A stretch of DNA of 13,784 bases from Polyrhizophydium stewartii (taxonomy: Eukaryota > Chytridiomycota > Chytridiomycetes > Rhizophydiales). Below are positions 1 to 8,953 of this stretch, in pieces. The stretch spans positions 1 to 13,784 of the forward strand of contig JADGIZ010000431.1 of NCBI GenBank assembly GCA_027604665.1. The letters run 5' to 3'. The stretch's first letter is position 1, and every line of letters starts with the position of its first letter. The notes beneath the pieces are model-generated. The model had not been told where the DNA came from. It made no database searches and saw only the letters and a program-made list of their open reading frames with translations. Position numbers and translations under genes: made by a program.

Positions 1-505
1 CCTCCCACCGTCTTCTCCTGCCTGCGTCGCGACGGCCGTGTCCCCCACCCCTCCGACCACGTCCTTGGGGTTCGGCGCAAGTCGTTCTCGAACGCGCGTC
101 GCCTCACAGGCGCGCCTTGGCGTGCTTGGGTCGCTGACCGCAACTCATCTGCCCGCCCTTGGTCGGCCTCCGCCGCTTACCCGCCTACCGCGGCTGCCCG
201 CCCGCATACAACATCCGACCGACTGCGCCGCCCGCACTTCCGCTTTTCCGCCGCCGCCTCGCCTGCGCCGACGTATTCCGCAACTCTTTCCTCTCAACTC
301 CATGGCCTTCGTCACGCCGGGGCCGGATGTGTTCATGGCTCGCGCCGCCTGCTCGGCCTCGTCTCCTGGCCTGGCCCCACCGTGCGACGGCTTCGCCGCT
401 GCTCACGGCTTTCCCGCCCTCTGCCCCGCGCGGCTCGCCACGCACCGGCCTCGCCTCGTCTCGCTGCCACTGTCCACTGTGCGCGGCAGCAGCCTTCGAG
501 AGACG
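1..505. other. upstream region of the velvet gene (5' UTR/promoter or N-terminal extension)
   Basis: This C/T-rich stretch carries no recognisable domain. The frame used by velvet exon 1 stays open from at least position 38, with in-frame ATGs at 302 and 335, so a longer N-terminus is possible. Both of those ATGs have a T at -3, whereas the ATG at 506 has an A at -3, so I favour 506. The translation here is low-complexity Pro/Ala/Arg, as expected of GC-rich non-coding DNA. No TATA box or RNA gene was seen. Confidence 0.5.
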
Positions 506-1883
506 ATGACGGCCCACCCGCAGGTCACGGCCCCGCCCCGGCACCCGAACCCGCCATATCTTCCCATCTACATGCCGCCGGCCGCAGAGCCCCAAGAGGC
601 GTCCAGCAACAGCGTCTACGGATCGACTGGTGATGACGCGGCGCGCCTATCAAGCGCCATGCCGCGACGGCCCCAACAGATCCGCCCAGAAATCGCACTC
701 CAGCCACTCCCCCCCTCGCATGTCCGCATGGCGCCGCAGTGAGTTGCTGCGTGTCGCCCGCTTCAGTCGCCCGACGCACCCGCCTCCGGCTCCAACTGTG
801 TTTTCGCTCGCCAGTATCGCCGTGGTTGTCACGCGGCTGCTGACTGCCTTGCCTTTCGCGCGCACGACCATGGCCACACAGGTTTGGCCTTTTGATTCGG
901 CAAGAGCCCGTCCAAGGCCGCAGCGTTGGGTTTGCTGTGCCCAAGGGCCGACGCTTCATGTGAGCTCGCCCCGCTCCTCCCCCGCGCGGCCGTCTGGCCA
1001 GCCCACCCGCGCCGCGTGGTATTTGCTGGGCGGCCCGCATCCGGCTCCAGCGGCATGTGCGCTGCTTGATTGTTGACAAGCATCGATCTCGTTTGCAGCG
1101 ATCCTCCCATGATTCTGCAGCTTGTGTCCTACTCGGAAGATGGCGCGGTGACAAACATGGGGTGGGTTGGCCGCCAGCAGATCCAGCGACCGTGCAACTC
1201 CCGCGTGGCTAACAATCGGCCCCGCCTACCTCTGGTATGCGGCTCTGCCTCCGCCGCCTGTCTGCTCGCCCGTGTCGCACGCTGGCAGCGTCGACCTCGA
1301 GCCAGAGCGCTTTGTGGTCTTTGTATCGGTGATCTCAGCCGACGGCTCGGTCGACCAGAGCATCATCAAGCGGACCACGCGCGAGACCAATATCGGCAGC
1401 CCCGTATATGGCGCGCCGTCTCACATCCAGCCGTACACGTCGCTCACGGGCAGCACCTCGGTTGCTGGTGCTCGCTATTCGGACCTGGATAGAACTCCTG
1501 GCATCTTCTTTGTCTTCGCCGATCTGTCGGTTCGCATCCAGGGCACGTTCCGGCTCAAGTGCCATCTAATCGACACTCAAGCGTACGTTCCGTAAGCTGC
1601 GTGCTCCTCTTCACGGTTTCACTGGCCGCTCTGACACCCATCCGTTGCCTGTTCGGCAGTTGGGGCACGGGCAATTTCGAGGGGCCGATTCCCATCCACA
1701 CGACTGCGACATCGCCCTTCACCATGTACAGCCCTCGTAATGTCCCCAAGAAGCCTGGTGGGTGTCTGGTTGCACGAGGTTTTTCCCTGTCTGACCTATT
1801 GCTAATTCATCTTTGCCACAGCCTCATCTGCCCTCTCTCGCCTACTTGCTTCACAAGGCGCTCCGATCCACATTCTGAACTAG
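506..1883 (+). CDS. velvet-domain transcriptional regulator (VosA/VelB/VeA superfamily), six exons
   Basis: Exons: 506-738, 882-959, 1099-1161, 1289-1582, 1660-1757, 1822-1883 (TAG 1881-1883), giving 275 aa. Introns of 143, 139, 127, 77 and 64 nt all run GT to AG, with donors such as GTGAGT and GTGAGC, and every junction keeps frame. The spliced protein has a Pro-rich N-terminus (1-78) and a velvet domain (79-275). Landmarks are LLIRQEPVQGRSVGF near 81-95, RRFIDPPMILQL spanning the exon 2/3 junction (compare family RRPIDPPPIVQL), GIFFVFADLSVR at 196-207, SPFTMYSPRNVP near 242-253, and a C-terminal helix ending QGAPIHILN. Known of the family: velvet proteins are fungal nuclear regulators with an NF-kB-like DNA-binding fold, dimerise with one another and control sporulation and secondary metabolism. 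Which subfamily is unclear. A roughly 30-residue stretch between 155 and 185 looks inserted. The domain is sure; the start codon is the weak point. Confidence 0.85.
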
Positions 1884-2288
1884 GCCGCTTTCACCGCCTC
1901 TAGCCGTTCTGCTCGCGCCAGAACCGGCAGCGGCTTAGAGCAGCACTCTACCTCTCCGGATAACTCGCAGATGCAGGCTGCATCCAAATATTTTGTTGGC
2001 CGCTCAAACCCCAGTCTTTCGTTTCTCCTCCCTTCTCGCAAACCATGGTTTCCTTCCCTCAGAAAAGTGCTCGCAATAACCTCTGGCCGAAGCTGGCTAC
2101 CTCTTCCTACCGTACTATTCAGCGCGTTGTAAACTGAAACTTAATTCATACGCCAGCTCACCAGAGGGGGAATTTTGATGCGAGAGGCATCCAATGCAGC
2201 GGGCGGCGAGGAGGGGGGGAAAAGGTTGAAACCCGATAAAAAAAAGCATAATCAGGAAGAGAGGGTGAGCGGGGTGCACGCATGGCGA
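1884..2288. other. convergent intergenic region, 3' ends of the velvet and mucin-like genes
   Basis: These 405 bp lie between two stop codons that face each other. I see no gene or RNA. The stretch is less GC-rich than its surroundings and holds A/T runs that could serve 3'-end formation: an A-rich run near 2236-2252 that reads as T-rich on the minus strand downstream of the mucin stop, and TTAATTCAT near 2141-2149 downstream of the velvet gene. Confidence 0.5.
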
Positions 2289-3632
2289 TTAGACCTCGAA
2301 CACGTCAATGATCTCGTTCACACCAGCCTTGGGGTCGCGCTGCGACACGGGACGCAGCTGCTTGACCACGACGTACTTGAGGCGGCGGCCATGCGCACCC
2401 TTGCCGTCGGGCTTCTGAATCGCCTTGGATGTGCTGTAGGCATTGTGCGAGGAGGTGGTCTTGGTCGCATGTGCCTTTGCGGTCGACGACTTGGTCGCGT
2501 ATGCGGGCTTGGTGGCATAGGCGGCCTTGGTCGTGATTGGCTTGGTATAGGCGGCGGCAGTCGAGATTGCCTTGGTCGCCGAAGTGGTCTTGGGCGAGTA
2601 CGGCGCGTCAAATGTGGGCACGCCGTATGCCGTCGTGGTCGGGACAACCGTCGTGGTCGGGATGGCAGTGGTCGGGACGCCGTATGCCGTCGTGGTCGGG
2701 ACGGCAGTGGTCGGGACGCCATATGCCGTCGTCGTCGGGACAACCGTCGTCGTCGGAATGGCAGTGGTCGGGACGCCGTCCGACGTCGTGGTCGGAACAA
2801 CCGTGGTCGGGACGCCGTATGCCGTCGTGGTCGGGACAGCCGTCGTCGTCGGGATGGCAGTGGTCGGGACGCCATACGCCGTCGTGGTCGGGACAGCCGT
2901 CGTGGTCGGGATGGCAGTGGTCGGGACGCTATATGCCGTCGTGGTCGGGACGGCGACAGATGTCTTGGACGTCGTTGAAGAAGTGCTGTAAATCTTGCTC
3001 GACGACGATGACGACTTGTCTGCCACAGAGGAGCTCGTCTTGGAGAGCGCAGTCGAGGTCGTCTTGGAGGACGTGGTCGCCGTCGTCGGACGCCTGACGA
3101 GCACGCGGATGTAGTTGTCGGCCACCTTTGCCTTGGCAGTGCCGCTGCAGTCGGGGTACCAAACGCTGCTTGGGACGTCGTTCTTGCCCCAGCTGGCCAT
3201 CATGGAACTAAGGGCGCTTGTTTCCATGGCGTCACAGACCGGCGTGTCGAAGTTCCTGGCCCAGCTCTGGTCGGAAAACGTGGAGGAGTCGTACCACGTC
3301 TTGCCAGACTGCGCCGAGCTTGAGAAGGCAAGCTGCTCATCGCCGGTCTTGGCGACGACGAGATTGTCGAGTGAGATGCGCGCGGCGAGAGCCGACTTGC
3401 CTCCGGAGCCGGAGGCCTTGACGGCAACAAGCCACGGGCCGTCGCCCGTAACAGTTGCGGCGTGCTTCTTGATGTAGCTGTTGGCGTACTTTCCCGAGAC
3501 GGACTTGCCGTTGATGTAGAGGTCGTAGCTGCCGAGCGAGGCGACCTCGACGGTGACCGTGCTCGTGGATGCAGGAGCGGCGGCGGCGGCGGACGCCAGC
3601 GCGAGCGCCGCGACGAGGTATTGTGTGATCAT
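2289..3632 (-). CDS. secreted Ser/Thr/Pro-rich mucin-like surface protein with tandem repeats
   Basis: Uninterrupted frame of 447 aa, stop at 2289-2291. Residues 1-19 form a signal peptide (MITQYLVAALALASAAAAA). Residues about 25-180 form a globular domain with beta-strand character. It has YDLYINGK near 36-43, GDGPWLVAVKASG near 63-75, TWYDSSTFSDQSW near 112-124, and two cysteines (133, 162) that could pair. This pattern recalls galactose-binding-like jelly-roll domains, but I do not recognise the family. Residues 181-227 are Ser/Thr-rich, 228-340 carry a PTTTAYGVPTTAI-type repeat, and 341-410 are Thr/Lys/Ala-rich; all should be heavily O-glycosylated. The last 30 residues after a dibasic RR (416-417) are not low-complexity and include LKYVVVKQL. 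No GPI-anchor signal or membrane segment closes the protein. Likely role: cell-wall or extracellular adhesin-like protein (inference). A TATA box lies 35 bp upstream. Confidence 0.85.
   Translation of the reverse strand: MITQYLVAALALASAAAAAPASTSTVTVEVASLGSYDLYINGKSVSGKYANSYIKKHAATVTGDGPWLVAVKASGSGGKSALAARISLDNLVVAKTGDEQLAFSSSAQSGKTWYDSSTFSDQSWARNFDTPVCDAMETSALSSMMASWGKNDVPSSVWYPDCSGTAKAKVADNYIRVLVRRPTTATTSSKTTSTALSKTSSSVADKSSSSSSKIYSTSSTTSKTSVAVPTTTAYSVPTTAIPTTTAVPTTTAYGVPTTAIPTTTAVPTTTAYGVPTTVVPTTTSDGVPTTAIPTTTVVPTTTAYGVPTTAVPTTTAYGVPTTAIPTTTVVPTTTAYGVPTFDAPYSPKTTSATKAISTAAAYTKPITTKAAYATKPAYATKSSTAKAHATKTTSSHNAYSTSKAIQKPDGKGAHGRRLKYVVVKQLRPVSQRDPKAGVNEIIDVFEV
2613..2951 (-). repeat. imperfect in-frame tandem repeat in the mucin-like gene (about 57-nt unit)
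   Basis: It encodes residues 228-340. The full unit is VPTTTAYGVPTTAIPTTTA (19 aa, 57 nt), with shortened and mixed copies built from the sub-blocks VPTTTAYG, VPTTAI/VPTTVV and PTTTAV/PTTTVV. One copy has SDG in place of AYG (about 284-286). Every block is a multiple of three, so changes in copy number keep the frame. The same periodicity keeps antisense frames open, which explains the long apparent reading frames on the plus strand here. Confidence 0.9.
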
Positions 3633-3646
3633 GCGTTTGAGCGCAT
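3629..3646 (-). other. five-codon uORF whose stop overlaps the mucin start codon
   Basis: Reading leftward on the minus strand, an ATG at 3646-3644 opens a five-codon frame (MRSNA) ending in TGA at 3631-3629. The main ATG is 3632-3630, so start and stop overlap as ATGA. The two frames differ. Whether the uORF is transcribed depends on the start site: TATA-directed initiation 25-30 nt downstream would fall right around 3643-3648. Confidence 0.4.
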
Positions 3647-3914
3647 GTCTTTGGAGCGATGGCAGGTTTTATACGTGCAAGGCGGCGGGCGCTCTGGAGG
3701 CGCGCCAGAGCGCACCGCCGCTGGTTTTAGGATGCCCCTAAGATTGGGTCCAGTGCAGGCCGGGGTCCTGTTCCCACCGCACCGCGCTGGTGCCTGCACG
3801 GCCGCGATGGTGCAGCAAGCACCTCCTGGCTGCCGGCACGGGGATCGGCCCGTCAGCCGTCGAGGCCGGTCGGTGTTGGAGTCGGCCTCTCGGTTTTTTT
3901 TCTTTTTGCGCACG
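3633..3914. other. divergent promoter region between the mucin-like and Dhr1-type helicase genes
   Basis: These 282 bp separate the two divergent start codons. The minus-strand side has the TATA box and uORF listed separately. The plus-strand side ends in a T-rich tract (3894-3907) just before the helicase ATG and shows no TATA, as expected of a housekeeping ribosome-biogenesis gene. No other motif was recognised. Confidence 0.55.
3667..3673 (-). promoter_or_regulatory. TATA box of the mucin-like gene
   Basis: The minus strand reads GTATAAAACC, with a perfect TATAAAA at 3673-3667, about 35 nt before the ATG. This implies a very short 5' leader and is typical of strongly or conditionally expressed surface-protein genes. 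Confidence 0.65.
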
Positions 3915-6900
3915 ATGGGAAGACGGCGACCGAGATACAACGCAAAGGCGAGGGCATCGTCGCACCTGACTGCGACCGCCAAGCCGCACCCGATGCCGCG
4001 CGGCGGGCCGCTGCCGAAGCCTGCAAGCAGTGTGAATGCCAGCACCGCTGCTGCCGCCCGCCTGGCTCCGGCCACGGCGCGCCAGACCTCGCAACAGCCA
4101 GCAGAGGCCGCCTACATGCCCGCCGGCGACGAGCCGCAGTATTCTGCGTGGGTGGGCGAGCCTGGACAGCGCACGGCAGGCATGAGGCTCGCTGACTCTG
4201 CGCGCGCCGTCGCTGTAGGTCCACGACGACGATGCCGGCCGTGCTGCCGTCCAAGGAGGAGCGTATTGCCCAGGCCGCCACCGCCAACGCGGCCGTCGCC
4301 GAGCGCCTGGCGGCCATCCGCGAGGAGCAGACGGCCCGCATCACCAGCAAGAAGCGCAAGCGACTTGAAAAGTTCATTGTGAGCGACGCTGTCCTGCGAG
4401 TGCCGTCTCGCAGCGGCTGACCAGCACCGCCATGCAGGAGAAAGAGCTGAAGAAAGAGGAGCGGGTTAAGCTCTTCGAGAAGCTCAAGTGAGCCGCCTGC
4501 TCGGGTGGCCTGCGTGCTCGCTGCCACTGAATACTGACGATCCGCTTGGTACAGCAACCAAAAGTTCTCCTCGGAGCTGTTACAGTCCAGCAAGAAGCTC
4601 GGCAGCGGCAAGCTTACGGCGAGAGAGCGCCTGCGTTTGGCGCTGCTTGAAGAGCGGCAAGGAGTCCAGCGCTCGGATCCGTCCGTGTCGTTGGTTGTCG
4701 AGAAGAGCGCCGCGGGGCATGATGGCACAGACACAGACGAGCAGGGTTCCGAGGACGACCCGGCAGGAGAAGGCAGCGACGACGATATCAGCGAACCTGA
4801 AATGGATGCGCAGATGGACGCATCGAGCGTGCTCGGCATCGTGTCGCGAGCATTCGGAGCTTCCCAGTCTATGCCCGAGCGACCCGTGATTGTGGCGTCG
4901 TCGGAGCTTGGCACTACGACGGTCGTCAGCGACGCGTTGCCGCCTGTCTCGGTCGCCAGCGTCTTGAGCGTCAAACCCGTGGCAGGAAGCGGGCTCAAGC
5001 GCAAGGCGCCCGAGTCCGATGCGGCGGCGTCCCAAGCACAGCCATCCAAACGCGTTCTCAAGAAGCGGCAACGACTCGAGGCCAAGCGTGCTGCCACTGC
5101 CACTGCCACTGCCACTGCCGCTGCCGCTGGTGCTGCTACTGCGTCGCACAGCGACTCTGACGACGACAGCCGCATCAGCCGGGATGACGACAGCAGCGGC
5201 GATGACGACGACGAGGATACGGCGGCCGGTGCAACCGCCGGCACACTTCACGGCCCGCAGAAGACCATTTGGGCGTCAGATATTGTGGCAGGCGAAAAGC
5301 TGCCAACCCAGCCTGCCGTGCCCGGAGCTGCGTCTGGCACTCGCCCCTCGCCAAACGCTGCTGTCAAGGCCACCGCCAGACTGCTGCAATCAAAATCGGC
5401 CAAGAAGGCATTTCACGTGCCAGTCAGTCGCCCCGAGGACATCCAGATCGCTCGCATGGCATTGCCTGTCGTTGGCGAGGAGCAGCCGATCATGGAAGCC
5501 ATTCTGGACAACGACATCACCATCCTGTGCGGTGAGACAGGATCCGGCAAAACCACGCAAGTGCCCCAGTTCCTGTACGAAGCAGGCTTTGGCGACAAGG
5601 GACATCCACGCTTCCCGGGCATGATTGGCGTCACGCAGCCGCGCCGTGTCGCAGCCGTCAGCATGGCAAAGCGCGTTGCACATGAGATGAATCTGCACAA
5701 GGGCGAAGTCGCCTACCAGATCCGGTACGACAAGGGACTGACGAGCCAGTGCACGCGCATAAAGTTCATGACGGACGGCATTCTGCTGCGCGAGCTCAGC
5801 GGCGGGATCGCGTCGACTCCGGCACAAGCACCAGCGCAAGCAGGCGCGTCCAAGCAGCCTGCAAAGCCTTCGTCGGATATCCTTCTGTCTGACTACTCGT
5901 GTATCATCATCGACGAGGCACACGAGCGTACCGTCGGCACGGACGTGCTCATAGGCTGGCTCACGCGCATCGTGCGCCTGCGCAACTCTGGCAAGCTGCA
6001 GGGCGTGCATCCGCTAAAGCTTGTGATCATGAGCGCCACACTGCGGGTTCAAGACTTTACCGAAAACAAGGCGCTGTTTCCCGAGTCGGTGCCGCCGCCC
6101 CCTGTCATCAAGGTCGACGGCCGCCAGCACCGTGTTGTTGTGCACTACAACAAGCGCACGCCCGAACTGGACTATGTGTCCGAGGCACTCAAGAAGGTCA
6201 CCAAGATCCACACCAAGCTGCCTCCCGGAGGGGTTCTGGTCTTTGTCACTGGCCAGCAGGAGGTCCAGGTCCTTGTGCGCAAGCTTCGCAAAGCGTTTCC
6301 GGCTGATTCCGCAACCGGCAAGGTCGATTCTAGAATCGAAACCGCTGTCACAGATGCCGATGCCGACGCCGGCGCCGATGCGGCTGGCGGCGACGCGGGT
6401 GTGTTTGGCGAGGCTGAGGCCGTTGCAGACCCGCGTGAGGACGACCTCGATGCCGGCTCACGGCGCGGCTTGCGTGACGGATACATGGATCGAGGCGGCG
6501 ATGAGCACGACGACTTTGAGGAACTCGAGGCGAAGGAGGACGAGGACGCCGAGGAAGAGGAGGTCCACGTCCTAGGCGGCACTGCCGACGACCCCGACGA
6601 TGGCAAAGCCGAGGACGAATCATACGTCCCGCCGGCAAAGGCATCGCCGCTTCACGTGCTGCCGCTCTATTCGCTGCTTCCGACCAGCGCTCAGATGCGC
6701 GTGTTCGACCCGCCGCCAGAGGGAGCGCGGCTGGTTGTCATTGCAACTAACGTCGCAGAGACGTCGCTGACGATCCCAGGCATCCGCTACGTGGTTGACT
6801 GCGGCAAGGTCAAGGAGCGGCGATACGACTCATCGACGGGCGTGCAAACCTTCCAAGTCTCGTGGACGTCCAAGGCATCGGCGGATCAGCGCGCCGGCCG

Positions 6901-8863
6901 CGCCGGCCGCATGGGCCCTGGACACTGCTACCGTCTGTTCAGTTCCGCCGTCTTCAACGACTACTTTGACCAGTTTTCGACGCCCGAGATCATGCGCGTG
7001 CCCATCGAAGACGTTGTCATGCAGATGAAGTCCATGGGAATCAACCAAGTCATCAACTTCCCGTTCCCCACGCCACCCAGCAAGGCCAACCTCCAGATCG
7101 CAGAAAGGGTAAAAGCGGGATTGCTGGGGAAAGCTCCCCAAGCAACAGTTGCTGACACTCGTGTGCGTGCTGCAGCTGCTCAAGTACCTTGGCGCACTCG
7201 AAACCCCCTCTGCCGGCGTGGCGGCCACGCGACCTACTGCCTCGGCCGAAGTGCTGACAATCACCGAGCTCGGCCGCCTGATGGCGCGGTTTCCCGTGTC
7301 CCCCCGCCACTCGAAAATGTTGGTTTCGGGCACGCATGAGCAGTGTGGCTCTAAAGAGTCGCTGACGCGATCAACTTGCTTCTTCTGTGCAGGCTTGTCA
7401 TTGCGGCAAAGCAGTCGTCCGCCGTGCTGCCGTACATTGTCGCCATCGTGGCGGGACTGTCAGTTGGCGACCCGATCATGCGCGACCACGACCTCGTGTC
7501 CGGCCAGAACAACGGCGGCAGCGACGACGACGAACAGGACACAGACGAGAAGGATGAGCGCCGCAAGCAGCGCGGTCGCTTCTTCCAGGTCATGCAGGCG
7601 TTTGCTGGCGCAAACCCAACTTCGGATCTCATTCGGACGCTTGGCGCAATTGGCGCGTTCGCGGCCGAGCATGCGCGCAGCCCAAAGACAATCGAGGCCT
7701 TCTGCGAGAGGCACTTTTTGAGGCTCAAGGCCATGGATGAGATTGCCAAGCTGCGCACGCAGATCACGACGCTGCTTCGCACCCAGCTGGCGGACCACCA
7801 CTCTGCGGTCGTGCGCAGGAACGTTGCCAATCTGACCGTCGACCCACAGCTGCCGCCGCCCGACGCCAAGATGCAGTCTGTCATCCGACAAGTCATTTTG
7901 ACGGGCTTCCCAGATCGCGTGGCACGCCTCAGCGACACGGCGGTCAGCGGGTACGGCAAGCGCGCAGAGCCCGTGTATCAGACACTGTGGGCAAATAACC
8001 TGCGCGAGCACCATCTGATCCACCCTGCATCATGCTTGCACGGCCAGCGGCCCGCGCCAAAATGGATCGTCTACGACGAGGTAGTTGGCCGCGAAGAGCT
8101 GATTGCCGCCGACCGCTCTGGCGCGCTTGACCTGCGCGGCCACGCAGCACAGACACCGGGTGCCCAGTCTGCCGGCGAGCCCGCCAAGCGCTGGCTCAAG
8201 GCCGTGACGGTGATCAACGAGCCTTGGCTGCCGGCAGTCTGCCCTCCGTCGCTCGTGCGCACGGGGCGTGTTCTTGAGCAGCCCGAGCCGCGGTACGTGC
8301 CCGAGCGCGATGTCGTGGTCGGCTACGTCGTGCCTGTGTTTGGGCCTGCGCTGTGGGAGCTGGGCGTGACCGAGACCGTGCGAGATCTGGACGACGCGAC
8401 GCGCACAGCGTGGTTTGCCAAGGCGCTTCTCGAGGGCACCGTGCTCGGCAGCCTCGGCGTGCCAAAGAACGCACCCACCGCCAGGCGCAAGGACGTCTTT
8501 GCCCTTCTTGGGCCGTTCATGGCCACCAAGCCGTCTGTCATGACCAAGTCGTGGGCACGGGGCCAGTCCAAGGTTGCGCGGCTGCTCGACACGCTCGCCG
8601 GCGCCAATGTGGCATCGCGCGCGGCACTCGTGGCCAAGTGGCAAGCCGACCGCTCGTTCTTGTGCGACGCCGTGGCGGCATGGGTGCCTGTCGAGTTCCA
8701 GCCGGTGCTCGAGAAGCACTGGCCGCCGATCGTGCGCGGCAACGCCTGCAACGCGGCCCTGCACAGCGCCATCGCCGAGATCGCCCAAGGCGGCGGTGAC
8801 CTGGCGTCGTTCAAACGCTCGTCGGCGCGGGCAGGCGTGGACAGCGACGAGGACAGCAACTGA
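3915..8863 (+). CDS. ECM16: DEAH-box RNA helicase, Dhr1/Ecm16/DHX37 family (SSU processome), six exons
   Basis: Exons: 3915-4147, 4219-4378, 4438-4487, 4555-7108, 7176-7342, 7393-8863, giving 1544 aa. The N-terminus MGRRRPRYNAKARA matches the family start (yeast MGTYRKRFNEKAR), and a basic segment KKRKRLEKFI near 122-131 runs across introns into EKELKKEER. The core has motif I GETGSGKTTQ (about 474), TQPRRVAA (508), DEAH (601-604), SAT (641-643), TNVAETSLTIPG (879) and QRAGRAGR (926-933). The C-terminal part includes YLGALE, LPYIVAIVAGLSVGDP and HLIHPAS. Known of the family: this helicase displaces U3 snoRNA from pre-18S rRNA, activated by Utp14, in the nucleolus. It is longer than yeast Ecm16 (about 1270 aa) because of acidic Asp/Glu/Ser stretches near 205-370 and an insertion (731-845) between the RecA lobes. 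The 7343 donor is the one uncertain junction. Confidence 0.93.
5091..5129 (+). repeat. GCCACT/GCCGCT hexanucleotide repeat in helicase exon 4
   Basis: About six copies of GCCACT drifting to GCCGCT encode an Ala-Thr/Ala-Ala run in the disordered N-terminal region of the helicase. It is in frame and outside any conserved motif, so length changes in steps of two codons should be tolerated. Confidence 0.8.
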
Positions 8864-8953
8864 GCCAGGTGCATGACGAATGAAGATACAAAACAAAGCG
8901 GGATTCATTGGTGCACGGGAAGCCGGCAGAGCAGATGCGGTCAGACGTGCAGC
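8864..8953. other. short convergent gap between helicase and ACBP
   Basis: Only 90 bp separate the two facing stop codons, so the 3' UTRs of the two transcripts probably overlap. An A-rich AAGATACAAAACAAAG near 8883-8898 could serve helicase polyadenylation. Confidence 0.5.

Noticed and set aside
38..505. Extended N-terminus of the velvet protein
   Set aside because: The frame is open, but the composition looks non-coding, and the in-frame ATGs at 302 and 335 have a poor context compared with 506. It was kept as an alternative only.
2175..3097. Long plus-strand reading frames rich in VVVGT, WSGRR or RRGRD repeats
   Set aside because: They mirror the codon-periodic repeat of the minus-strand mucin-like gene, which has a signal peptide, a globular head and a TATA box. 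The plus-strand frames have no such support.
3853..5251. Minus-strand frames of 463 and 223 codons opposite the helicase N-terminus
   Set aside because: They lie antisense to helicase exons 1-4, are Ser/Ala low-complexity, and have no domain or gene-like start.
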